Below, piece after piece: positions 22,770-34,101 of a DNA stretch of 64,000 bases. Below the pieces are notes generated by a model. The model did not search any database, was not told the origin of the DNA, and saw nothing but the letters and a program-made list of their open reading frames with translations. The number at the start of each line of letters is the position of its first letter. Positions within the stretch are counted from its first letter, which is position 1. The stretch is from Tridacna crocea (Eukaryota > Mollusca > Bivalvia > Cardiida > Cardiidae): assembly GCA_943736015.1 (NCBI GenBank), contig OX031065.1, positions 18,490,427 to 18,554,426 of the forward strand, in the 5' to 3' direction. The translations under genes were made by a program, and so were the position numbers.

Positions 22770-22977
22770 AAAAAGGGGCCTAATGCCTATGCGAAAAATA
22801 TTGATTCAGGTCATCCTGCGCAAGCTGTCCTGAGCCAAAACTTTTTGCTAATGGTCAATTTTCTGTATGTACTAGGACCAGACTACCTTATAATTAAGTT
22901 GGTTGTTAAATGAAGTTGCTTGGTACCATGGATAACGTAGATGCACAAAGCCCCTTTTGCCGGAGCACGTCATATGT
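22770..22977. mobile_element. ~208-bp MITE-like element (AAGGGGC ends)
   Basis: It opens AAAAAGGGGCCTAATGCC and closes GCACAAAGCCCCTTTTGCC then GGAGCACGTCATATG. The internal TTTTTGCTAATGGTCAATTT then TCTGTATG recurs as TTTTTGCTATTGGTCAATTT, TCTGTATG at about 58,046-58,072, so this is a dispersed family. Short inverted ends and small size fit a MITE; the superfamily is unknown. Confidence 0.72.
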
Positions 22978-23445
22978 AATGCCGGTACACCATCACAAGA
23001 AATATTGAATAGAAAAGAAAGGCCGTAAAACTGTTTGCGTAAAATCAAGGCAGCATAAGAAAAACATCGTAATTCAGAATTTCTTGATTAGAGCTAGATC
23101 TGCAGTCAAGCTTTTAGAAACATTTTAGGGCGGGATGATGAACAGCTTTACGCGTTAGATAGCCTCCTAAGTTTTGTTTAAAAAAGGAAGGAAATCAGGG
23201 TTGTAAAATAAATGAATCATAATAGTCTCTACAGTTAGATCTGCCACACTTGATCAACATTAAATCATTGAGGAACACAATCTCTAAAGATTACAAACAG
23301 ATAAAATAGATTCTACTTACGCTTAAATTTTTTGGAACAGGTTGTTTCGTCCATGCAGTCCACCCGCCTAAAGTTTGAGTAATCACGTGACTTTCGAGTG
23401 TGCACGTGGTTCGGGTATGCCTAATCAAAGGACTGATAGTCCTGA

Positions 23446-25523
23446 GAGTCGCCTGTAGGGTAATGGGTTAGAAGTTTCACCCTTTTTTGTTGAAATCTAT
23501 TAAAAGCATTCAAGATACAAAATAACTTAACCACAAGACAGTATTATATGCAAGCATATTTCTGAGTTATCATCCTAAAATTCAAAATATCCGTATCAAA
23601 ATTTACATTTAAAAAAATGTGGTGGAAATTTAAATTTAGGCACCAGGACCAGCTTTAATGAGTTCAACGTTTTTTATTCACAGACAACAACCCTTTACAA
23701 ATAAAGACCAGATTATCTTCTGGTATAGGATCTAGTTACATACTTTTAGACAAAAAATGCCCTTTCGCAACTCGCTCATATCTAATCTTAGCAGTCTGAC
23801 AAAGTTTCATAAGTATTACACTGAACATAAATGGATTCTACAGCTCTATTACGGTTTCGTCTGATTTGACCTAATGACAACCTTAAGGCTTTTTCTTTTA
23901 ACACAGGTGACCTATATTCAGTTTTGTCAAAGAAATTACTGAGACAAACAGCCGGGCAATTTCATGATCATTGGACTGAACTGTAGCCTTTGGAGCACAA
24001 AAAAAAATTTGACTCAGTGATCTACCTGTCCTCTGGAAATAATTTGTTTTTGTTGTTGTCCAGGTTGAGGTTTTGACCAGCAATGGACTCTATGAATGTG
24101 GCTGCTACAACTCAATAAAATCTATAACCCAACAGCATGATCATCAGCCTTTAATATTTGTCTGCGTTTTATAACGTCCCAGGGATTATAGTGCTTCTAC
24201 ACCAATCGAAAATTGTCTACATGTATATTGCTTTGGTGTCAATTAAATGTTTGCGATTCGCTTTATTACCCTTTACAAAAACCCTTCACAAGATTACAAA
24301 CACTCCAATAAAGAACTTGTTGTTCGAGCGGGTAAACACTGATCTGTTCTATTATATTTGAATTATAGCGGAGTAAAAAGTCAATTTCTCAGATTGCTGG
24401 TTGTTAGAACTGCGTAGTGTAAATTCAGATTTTGGGAGTAACACAAGCACCTTTACGTTCTAACACCCACACTAATAAATTGTTGTTTAATAAATACTAG
24501 ATCTAAGTTAATCGCTCATTGAAAAAAAATAGCAGACTTTACCAAATTTGGCCGTCTTTATGAACGAAAACCAATTAAATATAGTAAATTTCCAACCCTC
24601 TCTCTACATACGTCGGTGCACGCTGAAAGAAAAGGCCGGTTCAGCGACTGATTCATAAATATGTAAATTCATAAAGATTTCCGTGGTGCAAATGACGTTT
24701 ATACGTCACGTGATTACAAGATCTATATTTGTCGCAAAGCTACATTCCAGAAAACACCTGCAAAGCGATAACTTGGTACAGCATAGAACCGTGTATATTG
24801 CATACGCTATGTACGATCTCTGGTGCACCTAGAATATGGGTGTGCAAAGTATCTAAAGTCTAGATTAAAAAGCTGGGAAGAAGCAACGTGTAAGAATGTC
24901 TAAGAAGGCAATGCAACCATTCCATGTCGTTAAAAATTCGTTAAAAAAAATTAGCCTACTGTTGACATGTTAACTCGGCATCGCCTTTCTCTGTCCAATC
25001 ATAGGTTGAGCGCTGAATTGAAATAAGGCTTGCAGTTAGGATTGTAAGATTGTAAGATTTAGAGTGTACTTCTAATAGGTAATTATCAAACAATTTTCAC
25101 TGAGAATTGTCATCAAATAGAAGCAGAAAAGATGCTTGTAGTTGAAGATTTCTCAGCGTGTCCGCAGACTTGTTTAGTTCAGGGCAGCTATTTTTACATA
25201 TATACGTAATGCGCTATTTTTAGAGATGATGTCTTACACAGACATCAGGCTAATGTGTACCCTTGTGGACGAATGATTGTTTCAAAGGTTTGAACCGTTA
25301 AACAGCTCAGTCTTTATAGACATATTCATTGTCACAAAGGCACAATTGTAAATTCTTTACAACAAAAAAAACTGGGTTGTTCACCGAATTATTAGAAAAC
25401 TGTTTTATCTCGTAAACCGGAACTTAAGACAGGAAGCAGTACAAGGCCGGAGGTATGCTTACGTCACCCCATAGATCAAGACGATAACAATGAGAGCCTG
25501 TTTGCTACGCAAACAGGCGACTC
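23446..25523 (+). mobile_element. 2.08-kb inverted-end element, copy 1
   Basis: The outermost inverted ends are GAGTCGCCTGT (23,446-23,456) and ACAGGCGACTC (25,513-25,523). The interior is matched along its whole length by the reverse complement of 31,569-33,653. Only short open frames are present, and none resembles a transposase. Near the right end GCCTGTTTG(C/T)ACGCAAACAGGC forms its own palindrome, which copy 2 has partly lost. It is most likely a non-autonomous DNA transposon. Confidence 0.85.
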
Positions 25524-25874
25524 AAAAACTAGAAAACAGGACGGTAGGCCCAAGCCTAAATATTATTAATGTTAATTTAACATTAGAAAAATAGATAAAT
25601 TTGCTATAATAAAAATAATATGTTTTTGAGATCTCTACAGCCCCTTTGATCTTTATGAAACATTGCAGAAGTTACCTTACTTAAATTTAAACTTTAAAGG
25701 ACAGAAAAAAATGTACCGCCAAACTTTACCCCACAGTTAAGGACCACAAGAAGGCATTGTAGGTGACATGGGATTCTGTACATTGACGGTCTGTCATTTG
25801 GCCCGTGACTTGGGTGTGAGAAATTGTATTTAGTCCAGTCCAAATTTATGTCACATGGTAAAGACTTGCTTAAT

Positions 25875-26103
25875 TTAACCCATTACCACACAATCCCTAC
25901 TTTTGACGCCCCTGAAAAAGAAGCCTTTAGAAAACATTGCGGGAAAAGGAGAAAATGCTGGTAACCAGCATTTTCTCCTTTTCCCCCAATGTTTTCTACC
26001 CTTCACAAAACAAATTTCAAATTTTCAGTCACTTTCATTTTGTCGTCTGCAAATGCTTTCAATTTGGACCAGTTTAAAATATTGTCGTTTGGTAATGAGT
26101 TAA
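25875..26103 (+). mobile_element. Palindromic TTAA family copy
   Basis: TTAACCCATTACCACACAAT to GTTTGGTAATGAGTTAA. The core AAAATGCTGGTAACCAGCAT is exact, with arms of about 30 bp. Confidence 0.9.
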
Positions 26104-26835
26104 AACATGGGGCTGTAACTGTTTCTTCTTTAGCAGGTTATCCCTTAGCTTGATGAGTCTGCGGCAAGAAAGCATTGATCAATGTCAAAAAGAGCGATTG
26201 CGCCTTATGATTGATTTTTCGATTTTGCACATTGATTTCTGACCCATTAAAGAATGGTGATACAGGAATACGAGCTTTTCGTTTAGCGTCTGCAAACGCG
26301 TTAAATTCGGATGAACTTAAAATCAGTTGTTTGGTAATGGGTTAAATGCTAACATCGGCATAAAATTACATTTTAAATGCGCCATGGATTCGTTTATTAT
26401 GCCCAACAAACTTGATTTTAATAAAAAATGTTGAATAGTTGGAAAAAAAAGGTAATTTAGATAATTTACTTCATATACTTTGTGTTTGACAAACCCTACA
26501 TTTACTTATTAGTTTGTCTCCCACTTAAAATATAATTTCTGGAAAAAAAAAACAGGGCTGGTAACCTATTTGTTTTGAGGATGATTTACTTAGTTTAATA
26601 TCTGAATATTATTTATAGAAAAAAAAAAAAATAAGAAGAATCTGGATGTTTGAATGTAGAAATACATTGTTTTCTTCTATTTGGTTTATTTCCAAAATAA
26701 GTGTTTTCGCCAGAAAGTGCGGATTCTTTTTTAAAGATTGATTTTCAGTGTACTGTTTTTTCCATTAAATTTGATGTTTCACTATTTAATATAGTGACAT
26801 AAATCTCATTTAAAAAAAATATACATAGACTTAGT
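26104..26835. other. Anonymous DNA with a half copy of the TTAA family
   Basis: The stretch 26,240-26,345 holds the right half only (GCGTCTGCAAACGCGTTAAA ... GGTAATGGGTTAA). The rest is AT-rich with several A-runs and no gene. Confidence 0.55.
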
Positions 26836-27973
26836 TTTTTATGCTCCCCGAAGGGCGAGCATATAGTCGCCGCTTCGTCTGTCCGTCTGTCTGTCCGGAC
26901 GTCCTTCCGTCCGTCTGTCCGTCCCTCCGTCCGAAGCCATTTCTCCACAACCCCTGGACCAAATTGGATAAAATTTCATATATGAACTCTTTGGGGTAAG
27001 GCGCCGACGTATCTTTCCCGGTTTTTCAATTTGACTCCGTGTCATGGAAAAAAAAGGTCTTAATGCAAAATTTCAATTTCACTAATATCTCATTCACCTT
27101 TGTCAGAATATCATGAAACTTCATGGTTATATTGTTTATGGAAAGTTTCAGCATGTGCCCTTGCTATTCTTAATCTACGCATTTTTTAAGCTGACGGTCT
27201 GGCATGGAAAAAGGGGGTTTCTTGCAAAATTCCAATTTTTACTAATGACTCATTCAGTTTTGGTCAAAATTTCATTACACTTCATGATATTGTTTTTCCA
27301 AAGTTTCGACTTGTGCTCTTGTTTCTTTATCTATGTGTTTTTCAATTTGACCCTCTGTCATGGAAAAAGGGGGTTTCTTGTAAAATGCCAAGGAAAAGGG
27401 GGCCTTAATGCAAACTTGCACTTTTTACTAATATCTCGTTCAGTTTTTGTCAAAATTTCATGAAACTTCATGATTTTATCTTGTTTTACAAGTTTCAACA
27501 TGTGGCCTTGTTATTTTCAATCTATGAATTATTAATGCGCAAATAACTCTTTCCTGGTTTCTCAATTTGAGGCTGCATCACGGAAAAAGGGGACTTCATG
27601 GAAAAAACTGTTTTTCTCTAGTATCTCCTACATCGGTGCTCCAAACTTTGTGAAATTTCAAATCTGAACTTGTTGGAACATTGCCCAGGTACCTCGCTTC
27701 CAGTTTCTCAATTTCAGGCTGCGTCACGGAAAAAGGGGGCTTCATGTAAAAAATCGTTTTATGTAATGTTTACTACATGACTGCTCAAAATTTCATGAAA
27801 TTTCGAATTTTGAATTATCATTCAAAAATGCCACAAACCACACACCCGTTGTATTTATTTCAATGATGCAATATTGTCTTATGTGAAAAGGGGGCTTAAA
27901 GGGGTCTTAGTGGGCTTATTGTCATCTACAAGTTTATGTTGGCTGTCTCTAACATAGTAATTACCTTTTCACT

Positions 27974-28011
<38 letters not shown>

Positions 28012-28128
28012 GGTGGGGTGGGCATGAACAGGTCCTTTAAGGATAAAAGAAGTGAATTTTTATCAATTTCATATATTTTATGACAAGCACTTGTTCGGGG
28101 AGCATAACCCGTCTCTGACGGCTCTTGT
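26836..28128 (+). repeat. 'TATGCTCCCCGAAGGGCGAG' dispersed repeat
   Basis: It opens ATGCTCCCCGAAGGGCGAGC and a (GTCCGT)n-like block, and closes TTCGGGGAGCATAACCCGTC then GGCTCTTGT. The two ends are thus partly inverted (CTCCCCGAA/TTCGGGGAG). Between them lie about five loose units of ~155-165 bp built on CATGGAAAAAGGGGG...TTTACTAATATCTC...AAAATTTCATGAAAC. The Arg/Thr/Asp/Gly-rich open frames over the GTCCGT block are not genes. Confidence 0.78.
27979..28006. repeat. Poly(T) tract
   Basis: An uninterrupted T-run of just under 30 bases, followed by GAGGGGGTGGGGTGGG. It lies inside the dispersed repeat above. Confidence 0.9.
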
Positions 28129-28612
28129 ATTAGTGAAATTCATCCTGAACTGCCGAAATGCAGGGTGTACTAAAAGATATATTCCTAGAATTTTTCCAAA
28201 GCTGGCGGCTCCTTTTTCATCTTTTTTTTTTTTTAGATCAGATAATATACTATCGCTAAACAAAATTTCATGAAATTCTGGGTGTTTTCGAAAAATAGCG
28301 AAACTCTAGCGATCATATTTAACCGTGTTGAAAAATTCAGATAATTTTGTCCACAAAAATGCGGTTTTTATTGGATTACTCAGCACTGAATATGTGTTTT
28401 CTCAGCCGAAATCGTGTTAAAAAATTTCTTTATTCATTTATATATGAAAATATGGCAATACTTTGTTATAAATCGTCTACGATCTTAATTCCTTATCCTT
28501 GGTTTAAATTGGCAATTGTAAGCGGTTAATAGAGCTCAGACGCCTTTACAACCGCAACATTCCTTTTTTTTTTTTTAAACAAAAGATGGGGATTGTGGTC
28601 TACTATGATATA
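28129..28612. other. Unannotated gap
   Basis: No gene is seen; short open frames only. Confidence 0.5.
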
Positions 28613-29098
28613 CCCCGGTCACACATTCAGGCCGCCACGGAAGAGCTACGGATTCGTTCCGGCATTGTCCGTGACAACTCGTACTAGTCTGTAGCTCTCC
28701 GCATTGTAACCGTAGTCATTCGTAGTAGTCCTTGTATATCCGTAGCGGTCCTTGACAATTTTTGAACATGCACAAAAATTCGCTACGGATCAAACGACCG
28801 CGTAGCGTATCCTTACTAGTCCGTATTAGACCGTACTGATACGTTCTGGTCCGTATTAAAACCGTAATGTTCAGTCCGTACTTATCCGTAGGCCCAAATC
28901 TTTTTCGGGCCGGATTTGATACGGAGAACTACGTATTAGCACGGTTACATTACGTTTTAGTTACGTTATGACACGGATTTGACACGGAAAGTCACGACCT
29001 TAATTCGACCTTAATACGTTGTACTACGGAGAGGCAGGGATTCGCACGGTCTTTTACGGTTTCACTACATTGCAACGCGACACAATGCGGAATTGTAA
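28613..29098 (+). repeat. CCGTA-rich subterminal array (left-facing end)
   Basis: It opens CCCCGGTCACACATTCAGG and GGAAGAGCTACGG, then has dozens of short TCCGTA/TACGGA motifs in both orientations over ~480 bp. The reverse complement of 48,251-48,616 opens the same way (CCCCAGTCACATGTTCACGG, then GGAAGAGCTACGG). Arrays of short motifs next to a defined end are typical subterminal repeats of DNA transposons. Confidence 0.75.
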
Positions 29099-29490
29099 GG
29101 ACCACTATTGTTTGGTAGGATAAATTCAGAATCATGTACTTCAACAAGGGTATTTTTACTCTGTCTTTGTAGAATACATCGCAATTGCGCTTTGTTGTTG
29201 AGTTCACAATCATGAACCGTCAACAAATGATGTTTGCAATAAGTTGGCTGCGACTGGATATTGGTATGGCACAATATGTCAAGGCACTGGTCCAGCAGCT
29301 TGATGACATACATAGATGTAATAATTATATTTTTATCGTATTACTAATAATACCTTTAATTTAAGGTTACATATTTTACAAAACATTGAAGATGAATAAA
29401 CAGTATTATAATGTGACATTCTATCCAAATAACGATGCTAAACATGGAAGTAAAACGATCAAATAGTACGATCGAGTACATCAAACTGTC
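29099..29490. other. Low-confidence coding-like stretch next to the CCGTA array
   Basis: On the plus strand an ATG at 29,214 opens MNRQQMMFAISWLRLDIGM and about 30 further codons. Its position just inside a transposon-like end makes a transposase start conceivable. No family motif is present, so I make no functional call. Confidence 0.25.
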
Positions 29491-29496
29491 AACGTT

Positions 29497-29690
29497 TCTG
29501 GTGGTTCCGGCAGCCGCCAACAAAACGGGAGGTCAAAGGTTCGAGCCCCGCCAGGAGCTTGTTCTGATATGGCAGCTAGGTTAGTGAACCGCCAGCTAGT
29601 TAAATGTATGGTTACGGTTGCCTGCCTGGTGCCAGGCTGGCCCATTCAAAATGGGTGATACTAACTATAAAGACAAGCACTTTACTTTTA
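29497..29690 (+). mobile_element. tRNA-derived SINE-like head
   Basis: GGTTCGAGCCC (about 29,538) matches the RNA polymerase III B box (GGTTCGANNCC). TGGTGGTTCCGG ~35-40 bp upstream is a weak A box. No tail or target duplication was found, so this may be a worn SINE or a chance match. Confidence 0.4.
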
Positions 29691-29785
29691 AAACATAAAC
29701 ATTCACGATAATCATTGTAATTGTGAAATAATTAACAGCAGATTTTATGAACATAAGAGAAACGTTATTGATCAATATTTTTATT

Positions 29786-30584
29786 GAACCCTTTGCCATT
29801 CAATCCCGTCTTTTTATGGGACTTCAACAGACAAGTCAAGAAAACGTTCTGATTCTAGGAAATCGAAAAAAATGCACAAAATGGGCAATTTCTCCATTTC
29901 CCACAATGCTATTGTAGAACTGAAGCTCGATCATTTGTACCAAATTTACAGTTGTTGTCTGCAGATGCTTTCAATTTCGTGGAAGCCAAATTTTGTCAAC
30001 TTGTGATAGGTTATTGCACGGCGACATCAGTCGCAGTGCATATATTGATGGTTTTTCTCCCTGTCCATGGATTAACTCCGGACAGAAATCTCCCTTCGAT
30101 TTTTGCGGCGTTATTTATGAAATATTTTCATTACCCGGATGATATTTGACAAAAACATAGAATTTGCCGATTCTTTGTATACCTGATATTGTCTACATAT
30201 GCCATAATACTTTATTCATGCCTCATAATTATTGTAGTATTCAGTAAATAAAGAATATGTTTACGGATATGAGGAATCCCTTCAGGTAAAAGTTTCAGCG
30301 CGTTTTGCACATGCGCAGACGGTATCCGGATAAAACGTCCCACAGTCAAAACATCCCACTTTTGGTTAAAACGTCCCTATTTCCATTGCAAATTGGTTAA
30401 ATCCAGGGTTCGAAGTAAGCACTAGCAAACTCGCAAAATGCGTGACGAGCAATTTCACCTTTTGCCACAATGTTTTCTACACTATCAAAAGGTGTCATAT
30501 ACAAATAAGAAACAGCTTCATCATTGCTGTTATTTAGGGTTAATAAGAGATACCATAGAAATGCCTTATGGGGTAAAGGGTTAA
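29786..30584. other. Anonymous DNA with two worn TTAA-family remnants
   Basis: One remnant runs from AACCCTTTGCCATTCAATCC (29,788) to about 30,005. A second, right-half remnant runs from about 30,445 to TAAAGGGTTAAG at 30,584. No gene is seen between them. Confidence 0.55.
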
Positions 30585-30730
30585 GTGCAGCTCAAGGACC
30601 TTTTACAGACAGTGTTGATCAAGATCAGATTGCACAGAACATATAGTCTGATCTTTGATCTACACTGTCCAATAAGGGGATGTCTAATCCTGAAAAAAAT
30701 ATCTTTGAAATAGCCAAATTTTGGTTTTTA
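30581..30730 (+). repeat. Duplicated segment, copy 1, part A
   Basis: About 150 bp matches 42,063-42,213 closely (GTTAAGTGCAGCTCAAGGAC; CAGACAGTGTTGATCAAGAT; TAGCCAAATTTTGGTTTT). It holds the GATCAAGATCAGA...TCTGATCTTTGATC hairpin found at several other places in the window. Confidence 0.85.
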
Positions 30731-31140
30731 GCTCCGCTGGCTGAAGGCCAGCGAGCTATTGTCATGGCGTTGTGTCTGTCGTGCGTCCGTCTGTCCGTCC
30801 GTTCGTTCGTCCGTGCGTGCGTCCGTAAACTTTTTCTTTAAAAAAACTTCCTCACAGAAACTACTGACTGGATTTTTAGCAAATTTTACAGGAATGTTCT
30901 TTAGGTGGTCCTGTTTCAAATTTTTTCAAATAGTTGTGTTCCATGAAGAATTCTGGTTGCCATGGCAACCAAAGTAAAAAACCTTTAAAAATCTTCTCCT
31001 CCCCAACCGCTAATTGGATAGCATTATTATTTTGCAGGAATGTTCCTTAGGTAGAGGTTTATAGAATTCCTTAAAAAAAATGATCCGTCAAAAAACATGG
31101 CTTTTATGGGAGACTCATTTTCCTTTTATCATAAAGCAAC
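30731..31140 (+). repeat. 'AGCTCCGCTGGCTGAAGGCC' repeat, partial
   Basis: It opens GCTCCGCTGGCTGAAGGCCA then GCGAGCTATTGTCATGG and a (GTCCGT)n-like block. The right boundary is not clear. It begins exactly where copy 1 of the segmental duplication is interrupted. Confidence 0.65.
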
Positions 31141-31145
31141 CCTCT

Positions 31146-31504
31146 TTAACCCTTTACCAAACAACAAAATTTGGGATGTGACCAAATTTAAAGCATTTGC
31201 AAACGACAAATTAAACATTGATGAAATGATGATTTCTCTCTTTGATCCTGTAGAAAACACTGAGGGAAAAGGAGAAAATGCTGATTACCAGCATTTTCTC
31301 CTATTCCAACAGTGCTTTCCAAAGACTTCTTGTCTTTGGTTGATTATGAGTAATTTTACCTTTTCCCACAGTGAAAACAACAATGAAATCCAATGAATAG
31401 TTTGAGAGAAGAAATTTTTCAAAGATTTTACTTTATACCATAAAACTTTTATGGTATAAAGTAAAATCTTTGAAAAATTTCTTTGTTGTTTGGTAAAGGG
31501 TTAA
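31146..31504 (-). mobile_element. Palindromic TTAA family copy with a second palindrome
   Basis: TTAA lies at both ends, with a core hairpin GAAAATGCTGATTACCAGCA at about 31,275. It is longer than other copies (359 bp) because its right part contains an extra 71-bp perfect inverted repeat at 31,411-31,481. Confidence 0.88.
31411..31481. repeat. 71-bp perfect inverted repeat
   Basis: Two 35-bp arms (31,411-31,445 and 31,447-31,481) are exact reverse complements around a single C. The left arm begins GAAATTTTTCAAAGATTTTA and the right arm ends TAAAATCTTTGAAAAATTTC. Confidence 0.97.
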
Positions 31505-31568
31505 AGAGGGTTGCTTTACATAATCCATAGTCCTTTTCATATAAAACAAGAGAACCTCTGCACTTTTT

Positions 31569-33653
31569 GAGTCGTACGCAAACAGGCTCTCATTGTTATC
31601 GTCCTGATCTATGGGGTGACGTAAGCATACCTCCGGCTTTGTACTGCTTCCTGTCCCAAGTTCCGGTTTACGAGATAAAACAGTTTTCTAATAATTCGGT
31701 GAACAACCCAGTTTTTTTCTGTTGTAAATAATTTACAATTATGCCTTTGTGATAATGAATATATCTATAAAGACTGAGCTGTTTAACGGTTCAAACTTTG
31801 AAACAATCATTTCGTCCGCACAGGTACACATTAGCCTGATGTCTGTGTAAGACATCATCTCTAAAAATAGCGCATTACGTATATGTAAAAATAGCTGCCG
31901 CGAACTAAACAAGTCTGCGGACACGCTGAGAAATCTTCAACTACAAGCATCTTTTCTGCTTCTATTTGCGGACAATTCTCAGTGAAAATTGTTTGATAAT
32001 TACCTATTACAAGTACACTTTAACTCTTACATTCTTACAATCCTAACTGCAAGCCTTATTTCAATTCAACGCTCAACCTGTGATCGGACAGAGAAAGGAG
32101 ATGCCGAGTTAACATATTGCTTTTTTTCTCAACGGTAGGCTAATTTTTTTAACGAATTTATAACGACATGCAATGGTTGTTGCATTGCCTTCTTAGACAG
32201 TCTTACACGTTGCTTCTTCCCAGCTTTTTAATCTATACTCTAGATACTTTGCACACCCATATTCTAGGTGCACTAGAGATCCTACATAGCGTTTGCAATG
32301 TTCACGGTTCTAGGCTGTACCAAGTTATCGCTTTGCAGGTGTTTTCTGGAATGTAGCTTTGCGACAAATATAGATCTTGTAATCACGTGACGTATAAACG
32401 TCATTTACACCACGGAAATCTTTATGAATTTACATATTTATGAATCAGTCGCTGAACCGGCCATTACTTTCAGCGTACACTGACCTATGTAGAGAGAGTG
32501 CTATGAAGTTTACTATATTTAATTGGTTTTCGCTCATATAGACGGCCAAATTTGTTAAAGTCTGCTGTTTTTTTTTCAATGGGCGATTTACTTAGATCTA
32601 GTATTTATTAAACAACAATTTATTGGTGCGGGTGTTAGAACGCAAGGTGCTTTTGTAACTGCCAAAATCTGAATTTACACTACGCAGTTCTAATAACCAG
32701 CAATCTGAGAAATTGACTTTTTACTCCGCTATAATTCAAATATAATAGAACAGATCAGTGTTTACCCCCTTGAACAACAAGTTCTTTATTGGAGTGTTTG
32801 TAATCTTGTGAAGGGTTTTTGTAAAGGGTAATAAAGCGAATCGCAAACATTTAATTTACACCAAAGCAATATACATGTAGACAATTTTCGATTGGTGTGG
32901 AAGCACTATTATCCCTGGGACGTAATAAAACGCAGACAAATATTAAAGGCTGATGATCATGCTGTTGGGTCATAGATTTTATTGAGTTGTAGCAACCACA
33001 TTCATAGAGTCCATTGCTGGTCAAAACCTCAACCTGGACAACAACAAAAACAAATTATTTCCAAAGGACAGGTAGATCACTGAGTCAAATATTTGTTTGT
33101 GCTCCAAAGGCTACAGTTCAGTCCAATGATCATGAAATTGCCCGGCTAATTGTCTCAATATTTTTTTTGACAAAACTGACTATAGGTCACCTGGGGATAA
33201 AAGAAAAAGCCTAAAGGTTGTCATTAGGTCAAATCAGACGAAACCGTAATAGAGCTATAGAATCCATTTATGTTCAGTGTAATACTTATGAAACTTTGTC
33301 AGACTGCTAAGATTAGATATGAGCGAGTTGCAAAAGGGCATTTTTTGTCTAAAAGTATGTCACTAGATCCTATACCAGAAGATAATGTGGTCTTTATTTT
33401 TAAAGGGTTGTTGTCTGTGAATAAAAAACGTTGAACTTATTAAAGCTGGTCCTGGTGCCTAAATTTTAATTTCCTACTACATTTTTTAAATGTAAATTTT
33501 GATAAGGAAATTTTTAATTTTAGGATGACAACTCAGAAATATGCGTGCATATAATACTGTCTTGTGGTTAAGTTATTTTGTATCGTGAATGCTTTTAATA
33601 GATTTCAACAAAAAAGGGTGAACATTTCTAACCCATTGCCCTACAGGCGACTC
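31569..33653 (-). mobile_element. 2.08-kb inverted-end element, copy 2
   Basis: Reverse-complement copy of 23,446-25,523, end to end. It starts GAGTCGTACGCAAACAGGC, so this end has lost part of the GCCTGTTTG palindrome seen in copy 1, and ends ACAGGCGACTC at 33,643-33,653. The two copies differ by scattered substitutions and small indels, which suggests they are old. Confidence 0.85.
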
Positions 33654-34101
33654 TCAGGACTATCAGTCCTTTGATATTATTCTTGTAAAGGTTTGTTGAC
33701 CTACTGGTGACTAAGTGCAAAGTGAACAGAAGGGGTGTTAATCCTGGTGACCTAGTTTTCTATATTTAGATGTTTCCCCACCCAAAATGGTTTGTGACAA
33801 GACCCTCTTTAACTATAACCAGATGACAAAATTTTGTAACAGCTCATAATTGAAAGATGTTGCAGACAATATAATATAGCTTCAGATTAGTAAAACTTGT
33901 ATCAAAAAGGGTAGAAATTATTGTGGAAAACTAAGAACATGCTGGTTACCATTATTTTTTTCTTTTCTCGCAATCTTTTTCTTAGCTTTACCTCTTCAGT
34001 TGGTAGCTAAAATGCAGAATTGAATGGTAATTGTTAAAAACTTCCCTTCACTGTTACAGAAAAATCAGGCCTGTGGAGCGATACAGGCGCTCAAGCGCCT
34101 C
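33654..34101. other. Gap with a worn TTAA-family copy
   Basis: A worn copy lies at about 33,810-34,036 (CATGCTGGTTACCATTATTT marks the core). GGAGCGATACAGGCGCTCAAGCGCC near 34,077 is a short palindrome-rich repeat end, next to where the segmental duplication resumes. Confidence 0.55.

Noticed and set aside
26745-27045. Arg/Thr/Asp/Gly-rich frames (RTDGRTD repeats), also at 30,728-30,919 and 58,630-58,977
   Set aside because: They are translations of (GTCCGT)n and similar simple repeats inside dispersed elements.
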